Shown here piece by piece: positions 57,578 to 64,000 of a stretch of 64,000 nt of DNA; position 1 is the stretch's first letter; every line of letters starts with the position of its first letter. This stretch comes from Leguminivora glycinivorella (lineage: Eukaryota; Arthropoda; Insecta; Lepidoptera; Tortricidae), in the NCBI RefSeq assembly GCF_023078275.1, contig NC_062975.1, positions 13,615,141 to 13,679,140 of the forward strand, read 5' to 3'. Position numbers and translations under genes: made by a program. The notes below the pieces were generated by a model. The model made no database searches. It was not told where the DNA came from and was given only the letters and a program-made list of their open reading frames with translations.

Positions 57578-58488
57578 TTAGGAACTTGCTTTCGGATCTG
57601 CAGGTGATAATGGTTTGCGGTTACTTTCTGTGCGAAGTATTGAATAAAGCTGTACAACTTCTTGCTCAGTGATGGTCAAACCCTGTTATTTTCCCGTATG
57701 TGTATGGGGCTTAATTATAAAAGAGGTAATTAATTAATTCTGTAGGGATCGTGAGAGGTTAAGAAAAATACTATAAAATTGTATTTCATATTTATTCATA
57801 AGCAATAAAAAGTAATTTCCATCTTCGTCACAAAATTTAACAAAACGAACATTGAAACGAGTCAAATACATACATCAATTATACAAAGAAAGTCGGGAGG
57901 CGGTTGACAAACTGCTGCCACTCGTGCAGTGTTCACATTTCAGGAAGGGTGCGTGCACATTGCTTTCCCAAAATATGTGAAGGCACTTTTAATTTTAGGC
58001 TTTCGAGTCAAATGAAGAATATTGAGCAAAGTATCAGTAGACACCAAGCGCTGTTGGCGTTTAAATGCAAGAGGTCCAAGTAAGAAACCAGCAACAAAAA
58101 CGAACACAATTTCAAACCAGAGTATTAGTTATTATCTCTATGTCTCAGTTAAAATTAAGTTTCAGTAGCTAAATGTGCACTGTCAATGGAGAAGTTTGTC
58201 AATTCACACAATCGTTACAAATGGGTAGAAAATGATTTTGCTTCAAATACAAATACACATGCGAGTAAACGATTCACTATACACGATGCACAAATGAAAC
58301 TGTGTCATAAACTATACAACGCAAACTTATAAAAGTTCAATACTTATTATAACATTAGGTTATTTACCTTCGTATTTTACTTCAATAAGTCTTTCTAAAT
58401 ATTCACTCATTTTCCCTACGTTACTTTCAAATGTCATTGAAGTATGAAATACATTCGCAATTAATGAGCTTTCTTCATTTTCACTCAT
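57578..58488 (-). CDS. Candidate two-exon gene for a 70-residue protein
   Basis: Exon 1 starts at ATG 58488 (SENEESSLIANVFHTSMTFE, then SNVGKMSEYLERLIE). Exon 2, 57682-57578, follows an AATAACAG acceptor and reads GLTITEQEVVQLYSILRTES then NRKPLSPADPKASS and stop. Two donors are possible. GAA|GTAAAA (exon end 58381) gives a phase-0 join and an intact 70-residue protein. The stronger-looking GAAG|GTAAAT (58368) is phase 1 and would stop early unless another exon intervenes. Both halves look like real protein (amphipathic, helical), but I do not recognise the family. A minus-strand AATAAA lies at 57267-57272. Confidence 0.45.
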
Positions 58489-61057
58489 ATTTGTTTATTC
58501 ATTTTATTAATTATATTTTCTTAGTATAATAATATCTATAAATTGATTGTATAAGTTCGTAATTATTAAATTCGAATATTTTAACATATGTATATTAATA
58601 AACAGGTTTTATTTTAATAAATCACAAAACAATCATTTAAACGGCACGTAAAGTCAAAATATGTAATCATTATGTTTTGTGGTCATAATTCATAAATAAT
58701 TGCACAATCTACATAGTAATTATTAATAAATATACAATATTATTTAGTGTGAGGTAACTGTAACATAGGTGTCGTGAACGAGAGCAAGAAAACTACGAGA
58801 GTGTGTTCCAGACGATCGCTCCGTTGGTGATATGTCCAGGCTGACATTGACTCCACTCTGTTGGTGGCTTCAGCTTAAACTACTTCAAGCATTTGATTTC
58901 GCTCGTCTAGCATGTAGTTTTATGTTGCTAGGTATACATGTTAATATACTTACTACATGGAGATATTTTTTCTTAACTTTTACGATTGCTGTTCATTGCA
59001 TCTCGGCATAGCAAATCCTTTAAATAAGTAGGCTAAGAAAGTTTTAGATTGGCAAAGCTATCAGCCACTAACAGAGTATCAAAACCAGGCGTCACGCGAC
59101 TCACTCAACTAACTCAAGCATTCAAACTTCAAAATGTTAATCTCTTTTTGACATCACGCTACAAGTGAGAGTACAAAACTTCAACTGAGAGTGTTATCAA
59201 AAGGAAATTATAAGACATAAATGCCACTGCAAGTAAATAGTTTAGGTACTAAATATGAATGTCAGCAGTTGACGAAACGGAGCAATTGTCTACCTGTTCA
59301 GTTCAACCAATTCATCATCTCAAGTAAAACATCTACAATAAGCATAATCTACTATAGAAACTTCGGGTAAAATTTTGTTTCATTGCAAAACAAAACAACA
59401 TAACGGTGTATAGGAAAGATGTTACATTCGCCTAGCCTATGATAGAACTTTCGAATTTGATCACGAAGAGAAATTATTATCAAAACTACCTAGTGTACTT
59501 TTCCATTAGGGTGTGTGCATTTTGAACTATAGGGTAGTGAGTTTTGCATTGCAAATGCGACCAAATGAAACGCAAGTACATTACAGCTAACTACTCTTAC
59601 CATACAAGTATTTATTTATGTTGTCTGTGAGTATTATAAAGCATAGGTAGAGTGAGTACCCAATTTGGCACAGAAGTCCGTTTAGGAAGATGCACTCGAA
59701 CACTCTCTTTAACTCCTAATAATTATACACAATAAAGTAACAAAATCACTTTTAAAATACTAGGTAAATATAATGTCGCTAGAGTCTTTATTGGATATCT
59801 CTTCAGTTTAATGGTTTAAAATATAATACAATACAAGATTTATTTTATACTATCAGCGGAACAAAAACTGGAATGTGACTTCAGTTTTTGCCTGAAATTC
59901 TATTGATATTGTCATTTATTTTATACAAGACCTATTCAACTGCACTATTTTTTTGCAAGGTGATCAGGTGACATCATAAGAAGTGACCAGTATAACATTA
60001 TGTATGATGTAGGTGCAGTTATGATCCCAATCAGAAAGCAAAATAGTAGCGCAATCGAAATATTTAAGCATTTAGCTATGTTAGGTCGAAATGAAACTTA
60101 GATTCTATCAGTTTAACGGTACCTACGTATTTTATTTAGATGTGATAGTTGTAGGTAAGTTCTAAGTACGATAGGAAGTGCATTTACTAGGAAATATTAA
60201 GGTACGAATTTGTATTGTGGCACAGATGAGTTTTTATTTTATTTTAAATTAATTAGTAACTTACATAATCAAGTGTTCATCGACAAATTATATAAATAAA
60301 TGCGTATTCACAATTTGCACTTGTCCAGTAGAGAAACTGAATACTGGAATGATTTTGAGCGTTGTTATAGGTAAAAATATTCATTAGAAATCGAGATTAC
60401 AAGGATAGGTATTAAATATACAAACATAAATACAGACTAAAAATATAATGTTGTAACAAAATTAAACAATAACTTGATCAATGCACCTTGACAACGTACA
60501 TCGTGTGAAAGTTTATAGTTGAACAGAAAAATGGAGAAATCTTTCGCGTTTTGAACACAATACGTGTTTAAAAACATTATTGAAACAGATTTTGTACTGA
60601 AAATTGTGAAATGCTTTAATAGTGCGGAAGGCTCACTGAACTTTTTTTGAAATAACTACGGGCTACTTAATAAATTAGTCACAATAAAATTATTATGCCT
60701 GTTTCTTAGATTGAATCAGAACAGAAAAATGAGGTGTGCCGAATTAGGTTTACAAACTTAACGAAAGATAATCGCGAAACAAAAATCACATTCGATTGTA
60801 ATGAAATGATCTAACAAGGGACTTTTGCTATTGTGTGTTTAACGGTATAAAACGGATTTATCTTTACCATTAGCTAAAATTAGCCCCGCTGTAGGCAGTG
60901 TGAATTACCCACACTAACGGGACCTGTGGGATGACGAAAATTGGATCTACGAGCGACTGACTGGAAAGAACTTCGAGCCCGTTGAAGATTCCTCAGTCGG
61001 AGTCGGTCGAAGGGTCATGTGTAGGGGCGAGGGACAGAAGGTCGTGGTCTCGGGAGT
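58489..61057 (-). other. Stretch between the small gene and the 61-kb exon
   Basis: AT-rich, with no recognised repeat and no splice-linked exon seen. It probably includes the 3' UTR of the minus-strand exon at 61058-61245 on its high-coordinate side and the promoter of the 70-residue candidate near 58.5-58.9 kb. Both are inferred. Confidence 0.4.
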
Positions 61058-61245
61058 CTAGTGTCGGTGGTCCGGCGCGAGCGACTTGCGGCTCGCGGAG
61101 AGGTGGTGCGCGCGCGGCGCGGGGCGCTGCGAGCGGGGCAGCGTGGTGGGCGCGGAGGGCGCGCCGCCCGCCGCCCCCGCGCCCGCCCCGCCGGCCCCCA
61201 CGCTCGCCTCGCTCAACATGTCGCGCGGTTTCCACACGGGCGATC
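61058..61245 (-). CDS. Terminal coding exon of an unrecognised minus-strand gene
   Basis: A TTGGTTGTTGTAG acceptor leads into a GC-rich exon entered in phase 1. It reads SPVWKPRDMLSEASVGAG, then an Ala/Gly/Pro-rich run, then LPRSQRPAPRAHHLSASRKS and LAPDHRH, with stop TAG at 61058. The end contains basic Ser/Arg/His clusters. The upstream exons lie at higher coordinates or beyond the window. GC content gives open frames on both strands here. I chose this frame because it alone combines a strong acceptor, varied composition and a natural stop. Confidence 0.45.
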
Positions 61246-62078
61246 CTACAACAACCAAACACCAAACTCTTTAAGTTTCACTTCCTCTTTTCAATCGACG
61301 AATTTTAAATTTAGAATGACAATTTCGCTCCGATCACCAGGACAACGCGGCGGCGAAAGAGTTGAATGTTTGATGAATGTTGTAGGTGCCACGCCCTGTT
61401 AGAAAGCGTACGAACATCGAGCTACACGGACGGCCGACTCCGTCGGGTGATATGCAAAAAAAGTTCGGAGAGCGAGTGTGCTCGCGAGTGGCCGACGGGT
61501 TCTACGCCGGTCAACATTATCATCGAACATTCAAATAATATCACATCTACGTTACAATTTTACGACTATAACAGTACGACTACTTGTTCGCACAGTAGAC
61601 TAATACCTACTGTGATATATATCCACTAATATCTAGAGTGCAGCTAATGAAGAGGCGTTGCCTAGTTGTGATCTAACACCGGATATCCACGTCAAGACTC
61701 TTACTGAGTATATTTAGGTGGGAGTATAAGTATCGATTCAAGTGTTGGTGAGCTATGTGAAGCGCTAGGTGATAAACGACGGTGGGTTTGCCTATTCATT
61801 TACGTATATGTATATGGTGACACCATTTTTTATTTTTTACGATAATTGCGATTAATTTTATCAATATTTTGGCTACAATTTTATTAACTATATATTAATT
61901 TGTTATTTATCATATGCGTTTATTATTTTATTATAGGTGGACATAAGGAGGTTAAGTTATCCACTAGGAGAGTGTCAGTACTGCAGTGTGCTCTTATTTT
62001 AGAATAAAATTATTGAGAATTTGACGGGTGTTTTATTGTACTTAATAATCAGGGTCGGTTGCACCAGACAGTCTGTAA

Positions 62079-62240
62079 CAGGCCCCGTAGCCGAATGGCA
62101 TTTCTCCGACGCCAAACGAAAGCGATACGCCGCTGGCTCTGTCGCGCCAATACGCAAGCGCGATAGAGATAGATTTATCTACTAGCGCTTCGTTTCGTGA
62201 GCGTTTCGTGAGCGATTGTGCCATTCGGCTAGCCACCCTG
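62079..62240 (+). mobile_element. 'CAGGCCCCGTAGCCGAATGGCA' MITE, copy 4
   Basis: CAGGCCCCGTAGCCGAATGG to CATTCGGCTAGCCACCCTG. Nearly identical in reverse to 52031-52190, with a two-base difference near GATAGATTTATC. Confidence 0.85.
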
Positions 62241-62344
62241 ACGTTACCGAATTTAGCGTTCGCAAAATGTTTTGCTTCTGGGGTAACGTTGATGTGCCTA
62301 TAATTATACTGTGTTGATGCAACTAGCCCTTTCACATTCGCTCC

Positions 62345-62483
62345 GCTTTCACATTATCTGATCCGACATCGGACGTCGGAAGGATTTCAATGAAAAAAAA
62401 TCCATGATGGCGTGCCATGGCACCTGTAATGTATGGATATCGGTCCTACATCCGACATCGGATCGGATAATGTGAAAACGCAC
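62345..62483. mobile_element. 'ATTATCCGATCCGATATCGGAT' MITE, copy 2
   Basis: CTTTCACATTATCTGATCCG plus ACATCGGACGTCGGA mirrored by TCCGACATCGGATCGGATAA plus TGTGAAAACG. Relative of 29011-29139, and again just downstream of a CAGGCCCC-type MITE. Confidence 0.72.
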
Positions 62484-62699
62484 TTCGTCGTTTAGAAGAA
62501 AATTCTACTGAATTTACTGAATAGCGACGTAATCGCGGTTTTGCAAATATTGTGATTTTGAATCATGAGATATCAATGAGATACAAGTGTAAATGAAAAA
62601 TAAATACAAGCGTTATTGTTCAAGTATAGTAAGCGCATTGGAAAGAAAATAGTGTATTCGATTGCAAATCTTTAACACAAAAACAAATTATACGTATGT

Positions 62700-62826
62700 A
62701 AGTTTTGTCTTGCATGGTAAAATGATGGAGGTTACCCAAACAGCCCAAGATCGGAGTAAATGGAGAAATATGATTCGAGCCCTACACCCCGGCAGAGGGT
62801 AACAGGATGAAAAGAAGAAGATGGTA
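62700..62826 (+). pseudogene. LINE ORF2 3' terminus (RTE-like)
   Basis: The plus-strand frame reads EVTQTAQDRSKWRNMIRALH then PGRG and a stop, followed by a GATGAAAAGAAGAAGATGG tail. An 'A.DR..WR' ending is typical of endonuclease/RT LINE proteins. Only the last about 35 codons survive. Confidence 0.6.
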
Positions 62827-63119
62827 AAATGATATCTCAGCGACACCCAGCAGTACTGACCCCCATTTACATATAGTTTAGGGCACGATTACTCACATAC
62901 ATATACACGTGTATAACTGGTAAAGCTATAAAACCGATAATGTCTTACACATTATTAGGAAATTGAGCTGGCGCAGAAGGAAACCTCAGAAATAAAGTAA
63001 GTCTCATTAAATATAGGTACTTCGAAATGGAAGACATAATGGTTTAAACTATACTTAGGCCCTTTACATAATAATAATTTATTAACCTATAAGAATGTAA
63101 GTGTAACATTCAAATCAAA

Positions 63120-63160
63120 TCGAGGATAGAGAGAGATAGAGAAAGAGAGAGAGAAAGACA
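63120..63160. repeat. GA-rich microsatellite
   Basis: Imperfect AGAGAGATAGAGAAAGAGAG run, about 40 bp. No other signal. Confidence 0.8.
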
Positions 63161-63321
63161 CGCTAAGACGACAGTGACTAAGGGTAACATCAGTACGATT
63201 CCACAGCCATTATTATGTAACACTTAGCACTTGGATTATCTAGAATTAAGTTTATAATTGAATATTACGCTTAGTATTGGGTGTAAATTACCTTGTCTAG
63301 CTACTCTTTAAACTACTACAT

Positions 63322-63501
63322 TCACATAAAATATGAAGCCACTTGACTTTGTGGTATCGCGCTTTGCACGCGAATTGCCCTTGTTGCCCAAGATATACGT
63401 GGTTTTCCGTCAGAAAAGGGACTATTTGCTTCATGTGCAATACGAGTAAATCTTGGAATCTCAGATGGAAAAGACGTGATACTCGAAGCATAAGAACCCT
63501 T
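63322..63501 (-). CDS. Candidate terminal exon of a minus-strand gene
   Basis: A CTCTCCATTACAG acceptor is followed by 60 codons in phase 0: GSYASSITSFPSEIPRFTRI, then AHEANSPFSDGKPRISWATR and AIPQSQVASYFM, stop TGA at 63322. AATAAA on this strand is at 63078-63083, 240 bp further. A second frame is also open across the block, which weakens the case. Its entry phase differs from the exon at 61245, so the two are not simple alternatives from one donor. Confidence 0.3.
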   Translation of the reverse strand, partial: KGSYASSITSFPSEIPRFTRIAHEANSPFSDGKPRISWATRAIRVQSAIPQSQVASYFM

Positions 63502-64000
63502 CTGTAATGGAGAGCCACATATAATTATGTAATTCAGTGACACTCAGCCGACGCGACGGGCGGAGTATGCTACGCGGCTCGCAGGAGTTCAACAACGGGA
63601 ACTGGCGCACAATGCGTACTTCCGCTTAAGCTCCGTTGGTGGAGGTAGGTAGTGTGATTACTTACTCAACTTATATTGTTCTATAAGATCATCATTTAGT
63701 CACGATTATCTACGCTATGTCGTAATACACTATGTATTTATTATCATTCTAGAACTTTGAGCTAGTTTTACTGTTTTTGACTTTTTTTTGGTGTTAATTC
63801 TAAAAACTAAAATACAATAAGTATCTAAATTAATGTAAGCTAGTGTTGTGAATTATAGGTATAAAAAATATATTAAAAAGGTAAATTGACCTTTTATCCT
63901 TCACTACTCAATTCCATTTATTATGATAGGACTGCAGGTACCTACACCACGTTGACTGCTAACGTGTACAAGTAAATTGCACATGCGTCATCGAGTAAAG
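63502..64000. other. Right edge of the window, no supported gene
   Basis: A GC-richer block at 63545-63640 is open in more than one plus-strand frame and ends GGTGGAG|GTAGGT, so it could be a 5' exon or start region. Start, frame and partner cannot be fixed. The rest is AT-rich. Confidence 0.35.

Noticed and set aside
60982..61402. Plus-strand ORFs over the GC-rich 61-kb block
   Set aside because: Arg/Ala-rich composition with no splice support; the minus-strand frame with a TTGTTGTAG acceptor explains the block better.
62042..62335. 97-codon minus-strand ORF
   Set aside because: It mostly translates the MITE at 62079-62240; the same peptide appears from the copy at 52031-52190.
63549..63637. 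Plus-strand exon ending at a GTAGGT donor
   Set aside because: More than one frame is open, and neither the start nor a partner exon can be fixed from the window.

Overview
This window is eukaryotic nuclear DNA, almost certainly from a moth or butterfly (Lepidoptera). Genes are split by GT-AG introns. The background is AT-rich. Non-coding DNA is full of repeat types familiar from lepidopteran genomes: tRNA-derived SINEs, short Helitron-like elements ending in CTAG, foldback MITEs and LINE tails. A minisatellite carries the insect telomere motif CCTAA/TTAGG. There are no prokaryotic operons or CRISPR arrays, and no intact autonomous transposon. The species was not determined.

Layout. (1) 178-2560 (+): last three coding exons of an unrecognised single-pass membrane protein whose 5' part lies left of the window. 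(2) 7275-10439 (-): first four coding exons of nudC, the dynein/HSP90 co-chaperone NudC. The CS (p23-like) domain that should follow is not in the window. (3) 11100-15393 (+): a complete five-exon BTB plus double C2H2 zinc-finger protein, divergent from nudC across about 660 bp. (4) 15.6-30.6 kb: gene-poor DNA with a foldback element carrying a nested MITE, a 100-bp satellite array interrupted by a LINE-like insert, LINE remnants and several MITEs. (5) 30653-52694 (+): a large-intron gene of five or six coding exons with two apparent alternative starts. It encodes an unrecognised, low-complexity protein of about 226 or 296 residues. The 14-kb intron holds SINEs, Helitron-like copies, a 56-bp telomere-motif minisatellite and several GC-rich repeat-free islands. 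(6) 56.5-63.5 kb: minus-strand material, namely a candidate two-exon gene for a 70-residue protein (57578-58488), a terminal coding exon (61058-61245), a weaker terminal-exon candidate (63322-63501) and a lone 111-codon ORF (56548-56883).

Only nudC and the BTB zinc-finger gene belong to recognised families. The others were inferred from open frames joined by splice sites in matching phase. No dedicated multi-gene system was found. The points most worth checking are the missing half of nudC, the 165-bp-arm hairpin inside the BTB gene, the satellite and minisatellite arrays, and the unrecognised split gene at 31-53 kb.
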